Assembly: GCF_000299355.1 (NCBI RefSeq)
Contig: NC_018664.1
Location: 2,836,380 to 2,900,379 of the forward strand
Direction of reading: 5' to 3'
Source of the DNA: Gottschalkia acidurici 9a
GTDB lineage: Bacteria > Bacillota > Clostridia > Tissierellales > Gottschalkiaceae
DNA length: 64,000 nucleotides
The notes under the pieces: generated by a model
Databases searched by the model: none
The model's input: only the letters and a program-made list of their open reading frames with translations
Told to the model about the DNA's origin: nothing
Translations under genes and position numbers: made by a program
Shown here: in pieces, positions 8,423 through 16,414 of the stretch
Layout: each line of letters starts with the position of its first letter
How positions within the stretch are numbered: the stretch's first letter is position 1

Positions 8423-9483
8423 AATTGATTTAATAAAAATATTGAAAAGACTGTTCCTATTCCTTTTTGAGATTTAACTTTTATATATCCACCTTGTTTA
8501 CTTATAATTTCCCTTGCAAGATATAATCCTACACCTACTCCCTCTTTATCTAAAACTTCTTTTCCTCTATAGAATCGCTTGAATATATTGTTAATATTAT
8601 TCTCTTCTATACCTATCCCGTTATCTTCAATATCTATTCTAGTAAATATCTCAAAACTCTCTACTTCTATTTTTATAAGCCCTCCACTTTGAGTATACTT
8701 TACGGCATTTTCAAGTATATTAGAAATGGCTTCACTGATCCATTTTTTATCATGATGTATCTCAACATCTATATCACAGTTAACAGTAATATCTATATTC
8801 TTTTGTTGTGCTTTTATATATATACTACCTAGTGCTTGGGCTATGGTTTCCTCAAGCTTTGAATTTTCTTTGTTTAAAGATATTAATCCTGTTTCAAGTC
8901 TAGACATTTTTATAAGTGACTCCATAAGCCACTGAAGCTTTGTAGTCTGTAATTTCATATCGTGTAAGAAATTCTGTTGCTGTTCTCTTGATAAATCTCT
9001 TTCTATGAGTGTTTCATTATACATCAAAATATTTGCTATAGGAGTTTTTATTTGATGAGATATATCTGATATAAATGATTTAATATTATTTTGCTCATCA
9101 ATTATTTTTTGTCTTTGATGACAGGTTAAATCTACTAGTTCTTTTAATTTACTTTCTAGCTTTGATAATAAGCTTTCTTTATTAACTTGAAATTCAATAT
9201 TATCCTCTTGGGATAATATTTTATCTATAGTAACACACATTCTATCTGAAAATTTTAAAATTTGAGTTCTTATAATATATGTATAGGATATTACTGTAAT
9301 TAATAATAGCAGAATAAAAATTATTGTTCCAACAAAAAAAGAATTAACCTGTCCTATATTTTGAGAAGATATATTAAGAAAACTATGTAGTCCTAAAAAT
9401 ATAAATAGTATAAATGAAATAGAAAGAGTTAAAAATATGATTCCAAATATTATATAAATTTTCTTATCTGATATTTCCTTCAT
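8416..9483 (-). CDS. Sensor histidine kinase, short intramembrane-sensing type
   Basis: 355 residues. Two helices (~9-30 and ~48-68) are separated by a loop of fewer than 20 residues, so there is no real extracellular sensor domain. Then come a linker, a dimerisation helix with the phospho-acceptor His in ISHQIKTPIANI, an N box (NILENAVKY), G boxes (DNGIGI, GVGLYLA). Such BceS-like kinases usually sense through an associated ABC permease, and one is encoded next door. The gene begins 10 bp after the response regulator, in the same operon. Family call is firm; the stimulus is inference. Confidence 0.9.
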   Translation of the reverse strand: MKEISDKKIYIIFGIIFLTLSISFILFIFLGLHSFLNISSQNIGQVNSFFVGTIIFILLLLITVISYTYIIRTQILKFSDRMCVTIDKILSQEDNIEFQVNKESLLSKLESKLKELVDLTCHQRQKIIDEQNNIKSFISDISHQIKTPIANILMYNETLIERDLSREQQQNFLHDMKLQTTKLQWLMESLIKMSRLETGLISLNKENSKLEETIAQALGSIYIKAQQKNIDITVNCDIDVEIHHDKKWISEAISNILENAVKYTQSGGLIKIEVESFEIFTRIDIEDNGIGIEENNINNIFKRFYRGKEVLDKEGVGVGLYLAREIISKQGGYIKVKSQKGIGTVFSIFLLNQLP

Positions 9484-9493
9484 GTTATATCAC

Positions 9494-10168
9494 CTACCAA
9501 ATGTAGCCTATACCATAAACAGTTTTAATATATTTAGGCTTAGCTGGATCATCTTCTATTTTATTTCTAAGCCTATTAATATTTACTGTTAGTGCATGTT
9601 CATCAACAAAGTTACAATCCTTATCCCATAAGGCCTCAAGTAAAGATTTTCTAGTTAGAACTTGTCCTCTCGATTTTATTAGTGCATTCAAAAGTTTATA
9701 TTCTGTAGGGGTTAAGATAATGTCCTCATTATTTTTAAATACAGTCATTTTGTCAAAATCAATCTTTAAATTATCTATAATTATTGTATTTAGTGATTCA
9801 GTATTCTTTTTATATCTTCTAAGTACTGCTAGTACTCTTTCTCTTAATATGCTTAGACTAAAAGGTTTAGTTATATAATCATCAGCTCCAAGCTTAAAAC
9901 CTGTAACTACATCAAATTCCATATCACAAGCTGAAAGAAATATTATTCCTATATCATTAGTTTCTCTTATACTTTTACATAAATCAAACCCACTTCCATC
10001 CGGTAGATTTACATCTAGTATGGCTAGATCTATGGGAGTTTTACTTAAAACTTCTATAGCTTCATTTATAGAATGTGCCGATATTACTTCAAAATTATCT
10101 GCTTGCAAGTTGAAACTTACTCCATTATTTAGTGTATCATCATCTTCTACTACTAGAATTTTTACCAT
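9494..10168 (-). CDS. OmpR-family response regulator
   Basis: 224 residues. The receiver domain has the acidic pair VVEDDD, the phospho-acceptor Asp in AILDVNLPDGSG (~residue 52) and the conserved Lys in YITKPFS. The C-terminal winged helix ends NRLRNKIEDDP...YGIGYIW. RBS GGAGGAT lies 2-3 nt from an ATG with a wider AAGGAGG upstream. First gene of the operon with the intramembrane kinase; probable target is the ATPase/permease pair downstream, through the palindrome at 8350-8364. Confidence 0.92.
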   Translation of the reverse strand: MVKILVVEDDDTLNNGVSFNLQADNFEVISAHSINEAIEVLSKTPIDLAILDVNLPDGSGFDLCKSIRETNDIGIIFLSACDMEFDVVTGFKLGADDYITKPFSLSILRERVLAVLRRYKKNTESLNTIIIDNLKIDFDKMTVFKNNEDIILTPTEYKLLNALIKSRGQVLTRKSLLEALWDKDCNFVDEHALTVNINRLRNKIEDDPAKPKYIKTVYGIGYIW

Positions 10169-10283
10169 ATTATCCTCCTTCCTCTGCTTAGTTTAATGAA
10201 GTTGTGTCTAGATAAAATTAGTTTTTAAACAGTAATTACATTGGAAGTCCTTTTTAAATAAAGTACAATGATGTATCCCCTTT

Positions 10284-10799
10284 CTACGTGATGTTTAAAT
10301 AACTAAAAACTGCACTTCCAAGAAAGTATCCTGAGAGAATCAAAGCTGTATTCCATATAAAGACTGCAAAAAATAAAAATAAAAGGTATTCTAAAATGTT
10401 TATTTTTAGAGCACCAGCTGGTATTGATACAATAGTTCTAATTCCTGGTATAAACATACTAAAAAATACACCTATTGCTCCCTTTTCTTTTAAAAAATCT
10501 ATCTTTTTTCTTATATATCCTTTCTTTTTTTTATCTTTATAAAACCACTTATCTATTATATGCTTTCCACAGAATCTGCCTAATCCATACAGAATAACAC
10601 TTCCTATAATACCACCTATAACTGATACTATTATCGCGAGAATAATACTTTGTCCATATTCTTTAACCCAAATTCCTGAAAGTGGCATAATTATCCCTGC
10701 TGACAGCCCTGGGGCATTTAAATATTCTAATAAAAATAAAATAAATAAAAATATCATGCCATAATGTAATAAATAGTAATTAATTGCTGCCATATTCAT
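10284..10799 (-). CDS. DedA-family membrane protein
   Basis: 171 residues with about five hydrophobic segments and the DedA/VTT features GRFCGKHIIDKW and FFSMFIPGIRTIVSIPAGAL. DedA-family proteins act in undecaprenyl-phosphate or phospholipid recycling across the membrane and affect envelope integrity. The start has a good GGAGG. An IS200/IS605 element ends only about 20 bp upstream of this start, so the native promoter has been displaced; expression may now depend on the element or be lost. Slightly shorter than many DedA proteins (~200 residues), but both ends look intact. Confidence 0.8.
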   Translation of the reverse strand: MNMAAINYYLLHYGMIFLFILFLLEYLNAPGLSAGIIMPLSGIWVKEYGQSIILAIIVSVIGGIIGSVILYGLGRFCGKHIIDKWFYKDKKKKGYIRKKIDFLKEKGAIGVFFSMFIPGIRTIVSIPAGALKINILEYLLFLFFAVFIWNTALILSGYFLGSAVFSYLNIT

Positions 10800-10828
10800 T
10801 TAATCGCCTCCACGATAATACTGTAACT

Positions 10829-10849
10829 CCCACAGCTAAAGCAATGGGG
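10829..10849 (-). repeat. IS right-end hairpin
   Basis: Minus strand reads CCCCATTGCTTTAGCTGTGGG, an imperfect stem (CCCCA/TGTGGG and GCT/AGC around TTT) typical of IS200/IS605 right ends. It sits about 30 bp upstream of the dedA start. Confidence 0.75.
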
Positions 10850-11010
10850 TTCTATCCTACCCAAGTTTCTTTTACACTCTCAGTATCTAAATTAGATATT
10901 TACAACATGTGAAAACTAGCTTGTATCAGATAGACTTTCACTAACTAAGCATATTCTAATGAATTACTTTAACGTTAGCATTACGCCCGCTTCAAGACGT
11001 TTGTTGATTT
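10850..11010 (-). ncRNA. Probable omega (reRNA) scaffold region of the IS
   Basis: The ~160 nt between the tnpB stop and the right-end hairpin have no ORF. In this family the guide RNA of TnpB arises from the 3' end of tnpB and this region, ending in sequence just outside the right end. On the minus strand a GCGGGCGTAATGCTAACGTT segment near 10970-10992 looks structured. Assignment is by position; no structure was computed. Confidence 0.45.
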
Positions 11011-12488
11011 TATAAACCCATACTACTTATTAATTTATTTTCACTATTTTTAATTCTTTCGATTTCTTTATCATGTAGTTTTCTAAAATTTTCAAATCTT
11101 CTAAAGCACAAATCTCTATCTATTTCTTTTAAATCGTCTTTAACATTCATGATCAAAAATGCACTATACATATCTCTTTGTATTTTATAACTGCTAAAAT
11201 CATTCCATCTATCACGCAATGTTTTTTTAGTGTATTTATCTTCTATATGACTATATTGCGATGCTCTAACTTTATAGGTATTTACTCCTATCAATACTTC
11301 ATCGTTCCATTTTAATTTATTATCTAATATAGTTAACAACATTGCTGGTGCTTTATTTGCCAAACTCTTGCCAAATCTTTTCTTTTTATTAACTCTACCA
11401 GTTTTCTCATTAACAGTAGTTTCTTTTGCCCTAGCCTGAAGTCCTTTAAAATTCATAGTTTCAACTTTAATTTTATTTCCAAGCCCTAATATATAATTTG
11501 CTAATTTTTCATGTGATTGCTTTCTAATGTCAGCTTGTTTCCTTTGTATTTCTCTTAATTCATTTTGTGTTTTGACATATCTATTAGATTTAATCCATTT
11601 ATCTCTATTTCCACGATTTATAGTGCCATTGTCATTATATTTATCAGGATTATTAGCACGTCTTTGTCTGTCCAACCTTCTATTTAACACTCTTTTTTCT
11701 TTCTCTATATTATTAATTTCTGGTGCTAATTCTAGCAATTTAACATCATATTTACTAGCTATGGCTATTGTTTGAGTTCCTATATCTATTCCTACATCTC
11801 CCGTTTCTATGCTATTCTTAGCTTGACCACTAGCTTTATTTACCTTAATAGGTGGAACTCCGCCCATAATTAATTGAAGATAGAATTTGTATTTACCACG
11901 AATAAATTTTCTAACAACTCTACAATATTTAACTTTATTCTGTAGTGCCATTTGTGCATATTCATCATTCTTTTTTATAATAACTGGTATAGATAGTTTA
12001 TTCCATTCTAATTTATTATTTACAAATCTAATCCCTGTCTTATTGCTCTTTCCTTCTACACTATTCATTTCATCATATCTTTTAAAGTAAACTCTATTTG
12101 CTTTATGAAACATTAATTCTTGAAAAGCACTAAAACACCTAGTAGCTATCTTTTGAGCTGTGAAACTGTCTATATTTTTCTTAAACTTATGTTGCATTGG
12201 CTTAATAAAATCGTGGAGTGAATATTCTGTCAAGCCATATTTTTTATTCAGTTCTGAGAATCTCTTGTTTCTATCTTTACCTTTATCCATCCTTGCTACC
12301 TTTATATATTCCTTACTCTGCTTCATATATTTATATCTTTTAAATAATTCGCCTAAACAGCTATTATACATTTGTCTTGATATTTCTAATCGCTTATTTA
12401 ATATATCTTCTTGAAATTTTTCAGTTTTTAACTTCAATGTTAATATAAAATTTGATTTTGTATCACTTGACACAACACTCACCTCCAT
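11010..12488 (-). CDS. tnpB: TnpB-family RNA-guided endonuclease homologue (IS605 OrfB), zinc-finger-less
   Basis: 492 residues, longer than typical ~400-residue TnpB. A split RuvC nuclease is visible: VGIDIG with Asp235, KVETMNFKGL with Glu343, and IQRDMYSAFLIM with Asp439. All three catalytic acids are present. The paired CxxC motifs that form the zinc finger between RuvC-II and RuvC-III in most TnpB proteins are absent; the region reads ASQYSHIEDKYTKKTLRDRW instead. This resembles a TnpB subgroup common in clostridial elements. The N-terminal ~200 residues are Lys/Arg-rich and should bind the guide RNA. TnpB homologues cut DNA at the donor site and help retain the element. It starts right after tnpA stops. 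Confidence 0.88.
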   Translation of the reverse strand: MEVSVVSSDTKSNFILTLKLKTEKFQEDILNKRLEISRQMYNSCLGELFKRYKYMKQSKEYIKVARMDKGKDRNKRFSELNKKYGLTEYSLHDFIKPMQHKFKKNIDSFTAQKIATRCFSAFQELMFHKANRVYFKRYDEMNSVEGKSNKTGIRFVNNKLEWNKLSIPVIIKKNDEYAQMALQNKVKYCRVVRKFIRGKYKFYLQLIMGGVPPIKVNKASGQAKNSIETGDVGIDIGTQTIAIASKYDVKLLELAPEINNIEKEKRVLNRRLDRQRRANNPDKYNDNGTINRGNRDKWIKSNRYVKTQNELREIQRKQADIRKQSHEKLANYILGLGNKIKVETMNFKGLQARAKETTVNEKTGRVNKKKRFGKSLANKAPAMLLTILDNKLKWNDEVLIGVNTYKVRASQYSHIEDKYTKKTLRDRWNDFSSYKIQRDMYSAFLIMNVKDDLKEIDRDLCFRRFENFRKLHDKEIERIKNSENKLISSMGL

Positions 12489-12489
12489 T

Positions 12490-12888
12490 CTAATATCTTG
12501 TTTTTTGCTCTTCTACATACTTCTTAATATTTTCACTTGATACGCTTCCAGCAGTTGATACAAAATAACTTCTAGTCCATAGGCTAGGCATTTTACTTAA
12601 TTCTACAAATTCTTCTCTAATGAGCTTACTACTCACTCCTTTTATCTTTTGCATTATGTCAGCTGGGCTTAATGATGGTAGACAATTTAAAAACATATGC
12701 GTATGATCTCTATCACATTCTATTGCTATAATTTCTACTTCTAATTTATCACATATGTCTTTAAATATTTCTTTAAATCTAATTTCTACATTTTGTATAT
12801 CGAATATCTTCCTTCTATATCTAGGACAGAATACAAAATGATAATTAATTAATGATACTGTTGTTTGAGTCATTCTATAATTTTTCAT
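12490..12888 (-). CDS. tnpA: IS200-type Y1 transposase TnpA
   Basis: With the start at 12888 (MKNYRM) it is 132 residues, the normal family length; a longer frame to 12936 adds 16 hydrophobic residues with no support. The HUH motif is DHTHMF (His62, His64) and the nucleophilic Tyr lies in NIKKYVEEQ (Tyr124). It acts as a dimer on single-stranded DNA, recognising the end hairpins. All catalytic residues are intact, so the element may be mobile. It is followed immediately by tnpB in the same orientation. Confidence 0.9.
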   Translation of the reverse strand: MKNYRMTQTTVSLINYHFVFCPRYRRKIFDIQNVEIRFKEIFKDICDKLEVEIIAIECDRDHTHMFLNCLPSLSPADIMQKIKGVSSKLIREEFVELSKMPSLWTRSYFVSTAGSVSSENIKKYVEEQKTRY

Positions 12889-12984
12889 AATATAACTATA
12901 TATTAATATGTGTATGTATCCAATGGTTTTATACACACACTTTTAATTATTATGCATTTTGAAAGATTAAAAGAAGGCTATCCA

Positions 12985-13005
12985 TCCCACGCCTGAAGGA
13001 GTGGG
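12985..13005 (-). repeat. IS left-end hairpin
   Basis: Plus strand CCCACGCCTGAAGGAGTGGG forms a stem with CCCAC/GTGGG and CCT/AGG around a GA tip. The minus-strand sequence CCCACTCCTTCAGG is a classic left-end motif of this IS family. Confidence 0.75.
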
Positions 13006-13052
13006 TTTTCCGCTAAGGCTTGTAATTCTTGATACGGAGTTATTCTGAATAT

Positions 13053-13151
13053 CTAATCTAATATTAGTATAATCACTATTAAAGCTATACCTACAGAAAT
13101 AGTTCCAAATATATTTCCTATAACCCTAGACAAAGATTTATCCTTAATAAT
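13053..13151 (-). CDS. Possible 31-32 aa membrane peptide with AUU start
   Basis: A GAGGTGAAG ribosome-binding site (13161-13153) is followed at normal distance by ATT ATT AAG and an open frame that reads IKDKSLSRVIGNIFG, then a hydrophobic stretch (TISVGIALIVIILILD), then TAG. No ATG, GTG or TTG is in place, so it would need an AUU start, which is rare. Codon choice and the single transmembrane helix look gene-like. It is the last frame of the exporter operon at 13-17 kb and lies about 40 bp from the IS left end. It could be a decayed gene that lost its start. Confidence 0.3.
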   Translation of the reverse strand: MIKDKSLSRVIGNIFGTISVGIALIVIILILD

Positions 13152-13187
13152 ACTTCACCTCTTTTATATTAAAACTAAAAATCCTAA

Positions 13188-13703
13188 TTATTTCATTAAA
13201 GATTCATCAAAGCGAATAAGCTCAACTTTATTGTCCACCATCCAGAACTCAATAGAACAGCTTTTTTCTTTATCAATATATCCGATTATATCCATTCCTT
13301 GTTCTCTACGGTAGTAACTATCATTCCCATATGCACTTCTTATATCTGTATCATTATTACCAATCTTTATACCTTTACTTGTTTTTAACTCATCATCTGT
13401 AGCAATAACTCTCAAAATTTCATCTTCACTATTTACAGCAACTTCAATCCCTTTTCTTAAATTAAAGTAGTTATAATCAACAACATCTCTACTTTCTTTC
13501 ATTTTATCTCCGTATTTTGATATTATTTTGCTACTACGAATATTATCATGTAGTCTTAAATCTTCAATATTTTCTTCACTCAAGTCTGTAGATTCTGCAA
13601 GTATATGATGAGTACCTCTTCCAAGATTAGGTTTGATTATGGAGTTAAAAAGTATACTTATAAAAATTGATATTATGGCAATAAAAATAATGCGATTTCT
13701 CAT
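13188..13703 (-). CDS. Membrane-anchored extracytoplasmic protein of the BcrAB-like operon
   Basis: Not recognised as a named family. The start is set at 13703: ATGAG overlaps the kinase stop (TGA) and lies 5 nt after GGAGG. That gives 171 residues: a short charged start, one helix (~5-23), then a soluble domain outside the membrane. The domain has two loosely similar halves, each with an Ile-x-x-x-Tyr-Gly type element (SKIISKYGDK; DIRSAYGNDS) and a KGIEVAVN-like strand. It is translationally coupled to the kinase and so may modulate sensing or protect the target of the exported drug. Function is not known. Confidence 0.7.
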   Translation of the reverse strand: MRNRIIFIAIISIFISILFNSIIKPNLGRGTHHILAESTDLSEENIEDLRLHDNIRSSKIISKYGDKMKESRDVVDYNYFNLRKGIEVAVNSEDEILRVIATDDELKTSKGIKIGNNDTDIRSAYGNDSYYRREQGMDIIGYIDKEKSCSIEFWMVDNKVELIRFDESLMK

Positions 13704-14605
13704 AAGTACCTCCACTCTATTTTTATACTAATTTTATTATCTATCAACTCCACATATATCTTATGTCCCATTTGCTCAACTAGCTGTTTCGTTATAGCAA
13801 GACCTATTCCTGTACTTTGTCCGCTTCTTGTACGATCCACTGTAAATGAACGATCAAATATATGACTAACGTCTTCTTTATTTATTAATCCTACAGTATC
13901 ATTTGTAAAATCCATTATGATAACATCTTTATGTTGTTCTAGTGATATATCTATAATCTTATCCCCGTACTTGATCATATTTTGTATTAAATTTGCAATT
14001 ACTCTTCTTACCGCATTCTCATCCCCAATAATTGATGGTACTTTTTCATCGATTTTAATAGCAGGATCTATTCCTTTATCTTGAAATTCATTATAAAATG
14101 CAGCCATTACATCACATAGCATGTTCGATATATTTATCGACTTAAGACTAAATTTATATTCGTTTGCCTCGAGTCTAGATAATTCATAAAAATTAGATAT
14201 TAGTACTTCTAAAGACTCTGTTCTCTTCTTAACTATAGATATATATTGTGACTTTTCATCACTAGACAATGTGCTGTCTTCTATAAGCTGTATATATCCC
14301 TTTATAGAAGTAAGAGGAGTTCTTAGATCATGAGATATATTTACTATAGCTTGTCTAAGTTCTAAATCCATCTTCTTATACTTAGCTTCTATTTTCTGTT
14401 TTTTCTCTAAAAACTTATTTATCTCTAAAGCTAGTTTTTCTAATTCTTTATTTGGCATAGAAATTAGTAACTTTGAATTAGTTCTACTTTCATTTATTTT
14501 TTCAAGTTGATTACTTATGCTTTTAATTTCTCTTTGTTGTAAGAAATAAAAGGCGACAAATATAGCTAATGCCCCTATTAAAAAAATAATAATTAAGTTC
14601 TCCAT
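13700..14605 (-). CDS. Sensor histidine kinase with one N-terminal helix
   Basis: 301 residues from the ATG at 14605 (the GTG at 14614 overlaps the RBS AGAGGTGG). One helix (~5-22) anchors it, with almost nothing outside. The phospho-acceptor His is in NISHDLRTPLTSI, the N box is NLIQNMIKYGD, and the last G box is GIGLAITKQL. The first G box is weak (DFTNDT in place of DxGxG). Small kinases of this sort accompany BcrAB/lantibiotic-immunity exporters and do not bind the drug themselves. It follows the permease gene by 23 bp and overlaps the next gene by 4 bp. Confidence 0.88.
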   Translation of the reverse strand: MENLIIIFLIGALAIFVAFYFLQQREIKSISNQLEKINESRTNSKLLISMPNKELEKLALEINKFLEKKQKIEAKYKKMDLELRQAIVNISHDLRTPLTSIKGYIQLIEDSTLSSDEKSQYISIVKKRTESLEVLISNFYELSRLEANEYKFSLKSINISNMLCDVMAAFYNEFQDKGIDPAIKIDEKVPSIIGDENAVRRVIANLIQNMIKYGDKIIDISLEQHKDVIIMDFTNDTVGLINKEDVSHIFDRSFTVDRTRSGQSTGIGLAITKQLVEQMGHKIYVELIDNKISIKIEWRYL

Positions 14606-14628
14606 AAATGCCACCTCTTTTTTCTAAT

Positions 14629-15381
14629 TTATTTAATCTCTTTTTTCTTAAAAAGTATAATGGTTAATAATATGAATACTATTGCATATATAATACCTAC
14701 ACCATTTGCGGATAGTATTGTTTTAATAGTAACTTCCTCTTCCATTAGTTTAGATATCTGTTTTGTAATTAGAAAGTTATTAAGATACATAAGTTTATCT
14801 GACACAAAGTATGAAAGAACTCTTATAACTGTAGACGTCATCAGGAAAATACTTACATAAACAAGTGAATATGCAGTATTGTTTTTTATAGCAAACGCTA
14901 GAAAGGTACCTATTGATATAGCACCAATACATAATGTCATTGTAGTTAATAATCTTTTTAGGTAGTTCAGTACTATTTCTGAAGTGACACCATCTAATCC
15001 AAGTAATATTATTCCGCTACCAAAGAATATAGTTAATATAATCGTAACTGATATTAAAGAAAGAATAACTGTTGTTATAATCTTTGATAAAACTAATTTA
15101 CTTCTTGGAAATCCAAGTGATATTACATTTTTTAAAGTTGAATTTTTTTGTTCTTCTGCTGTAACTATATCAACTATAATTAAAACAAAAAATACTGACA
15201 TTCCAAGAGTTCCAAATGCTGCTGTAAATATCATATTTAAGCCCAGATCAGGTAATGAATTCTTATTAGCCATAAAGAACACATTAAGTGCTAGTCCAAG
15301 TAAAGATAATATTCCTGTTAGATTCCAAAAATATGATCTATTAAAATTCCTATATAATTCCGCTCTTATATAATTAAGCAT
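14629..15381 (-). CDS. ABC-2 type permease, BcrB-like
   Basis: 250 residues with six predicted helices (about 20-40, 55-75, 100-130, 145-165, 175-195, 228-246) and the EEQKNSTLKNVISLGFPR segment before helix 3 that is usual in ABC-2/BcrB permeases of peptide-antibiotic exporters. It overlaps the ATPase gene by 8 bp, so the subunits are co-translated. Only one permease gene is present here, unlike the two in the LanFEG-type locus at 54-57 kb, so it probably forms a homodimer as in BcrAB-type systems. Confidence 0.87.
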   Translation of the reverse strand: MLNYIRAELYRNFNRSYFWNLTGILSLLGLALNVFFMANKNSLPDLGLNMIFTAAFGTLGMSVFFVLIIVDIVTAEEQKNSTLKNVISLGFPRSKLVLSKIITTVILSLISVTIILTIFFGSGIILLGLDGVTSEIVLNYLKRLLTTMTLCIGAISIGTFLAFAIKNNTAYSLVYVSIFLMTSTVIRVLSYFVSDKLMYLNNFLITKQISKLMEEEVTIKTILSANGVGIIYAIVFILLTIILFKKKEIK

Positions 15382-16297
15382 TATGATTACCCCCTACTAG
15401 TTTAATGAAGTAGTCTTCTAGATTTGCACCCTTTTGATTAACTGAAGATACCATGATTCCGTTTTCTACAAGAGCCTTGACTACAACTTCAGGAGTATCT
15501 ATATATTCATATAATCTAATTTCATTATTATTTAAAACTTCGTATTCATTACAATTAAGTTCTTTTTCTATTATAACTACTGATTTAGTTGTATCATCTA
15601 CCTTTATTGATAAACACACTCTGCACTTCTCTTCTAATTCTTCTGCTGATATCTGTTCTACTATCTTCCCTTTATCAATAAATCCATATATAGTAGCTAA
15701 TTGAGAAAGCTCTCCTAATATATGACTTGATATGATTATTGTAGTATTCTTCTCTCTATTAAGCTTTATTAGTAGTTCTCTTAACTCAACTATTCCAGTA
15801 GGATCAAGTCCATTTACAGGTTCGTCTAAAATAAGCAAATCTGGGTTTCCCATTATAGCAAATGCTATACCTAGTCTTTGTTTCATACCAAGAGAAAAGT
15901 TTTTAAACTTTTTGTTTCCTGCATCTTCGAGACCTGTGATTTTAATAACTTCTTCTACACAATCTTTTTCAACTATACCTTTTTGTATTCTGTAATATTC
16001 AAGGTTTTTTCTTGCGGACAAATATGGAAAAAAACTCGGTGTTTCAACCATGCTACCTGTTCTTACTCTTGATTTATTTAAGCCTTTCTCAGATGTTTCT
16101 CGGAACAGCTCAATTTCTCCATTTGTCGGTATTGTAAGCCCTGTTATCATTCTAATTAAAGTCGTCTTACCAGCACCATTCTTTCCAACAAGTCCATAAA
16201 TATCTCCTTGTCTGACTTCTATATTTACGTTGTTCACAGCAAACTGACTATGGTATTTTTTAGTCAGATTCTTTGTTCTAAGTATCGTATCAGCCAT
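15374..16297 (-). CDS. ABC ATPase, BcrA/lantibiotic-immunity type
   Basis: 307 residues. It has Walker A GKNGAGKTTLIRM, signature FSLGMKQRLGIAFAI and Walker B LLILDEPVNGLDPTG. The unusual SLGMKQRLGIA signature and the ~80-residue C-terminal extension are typical of BcrA/LanF ATPases that export bacitracin, lantibiotics or similar peptides. RBS AAGGAGG precedes the start. It is probably induced by the TCS genes on either side: the response regulator is 117 bp upstream and the kinase follows the permease. The drug cannot be named from sequence. Confidence 0.9.
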   Translation of the reverse strand: MADTILRTKNLTKKYHSQFAVNNVNIEVRQGDIYGLVGKNGAGKTTLIRMITGLTIPTNGEIELFRETSEKGLNKSRVRTGSMVETPSFFPYLSARKNLEYYRIQKGIVEKDCVEEVIKITGLEDAGNKKFKNFSLGMKQRLGIAFAIMGNPDLLILDEPVNGLDPTGIVELRELLIKLNREKNTTIIISSHILGELSQLATIYGFIDKGKIVEQISAEELEEKCRVCLSIKVDDTTKSVVIIEKELNCNEYEVLNNNEIRLYEYIDTPEVVVKALVENGIMVSSVNQKGANLEDYFIKLVGGNHNA

Positions 16298-16349
16298 CTA
16301 AGCTAACCTCCTTATCTTTTATAATTATATATTAAGATATAATATAAAA

Positions 16350-16395
16350 GATAATATAAAGAAAATCTTAAGAAAGTATTAAGTAATAAGAAAAG
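16350..16395 (-). promoter_or_regulatory. Phased AAG repeats upstream of the BcrA-like gene
   Basis: On the plus strand the trinucleotide AAG ends at 16350, 16361, 16372 and 16383, giving four blocks of exactly 11 bp (ending TATAAAAG, TATAAAG, TCTTAAG, TATTAAG). OmpR-type regulators bind direct repeats at about this period. Base composition is extreme, so chance is possible. Confidence 0.3.
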
Positions 16396-16414
16396 AATTA
16401 GTTTCAAAATGTAT

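Larger units (their letters stand above)
10822..13020 (-). mobile_element. IS200/IS605-type insertion sequence (tnpA-tnpB)
   Basis: It contains a Y1 transposase gene and a downstream tnpB gene in the same direction, flanked by two subterminal hairpins: left end 12985-13005 (CCCAC...GTGGG) and right end 10829-10849 (CCCAC...TGGGG). These are the imperfect palindromes at which this family is cut. There are no terminal inverted repeats or target duplications, as expected. The exact cleavage points and target tetra/pentanucleotide cannot be fixed from one copy, so the outer coordinates are approximate. The element separates dedA from the exporter operon at 13-17 kb. Confidence 0.85.

Noticed and set aside
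11527-12414. Plus-strand ORFs opposite tnpB (82, 67 and 84 codons)
   Set aside because: Hydrophobic shadow frames of the lysine-rich tnpB gene, without RBS or family match.
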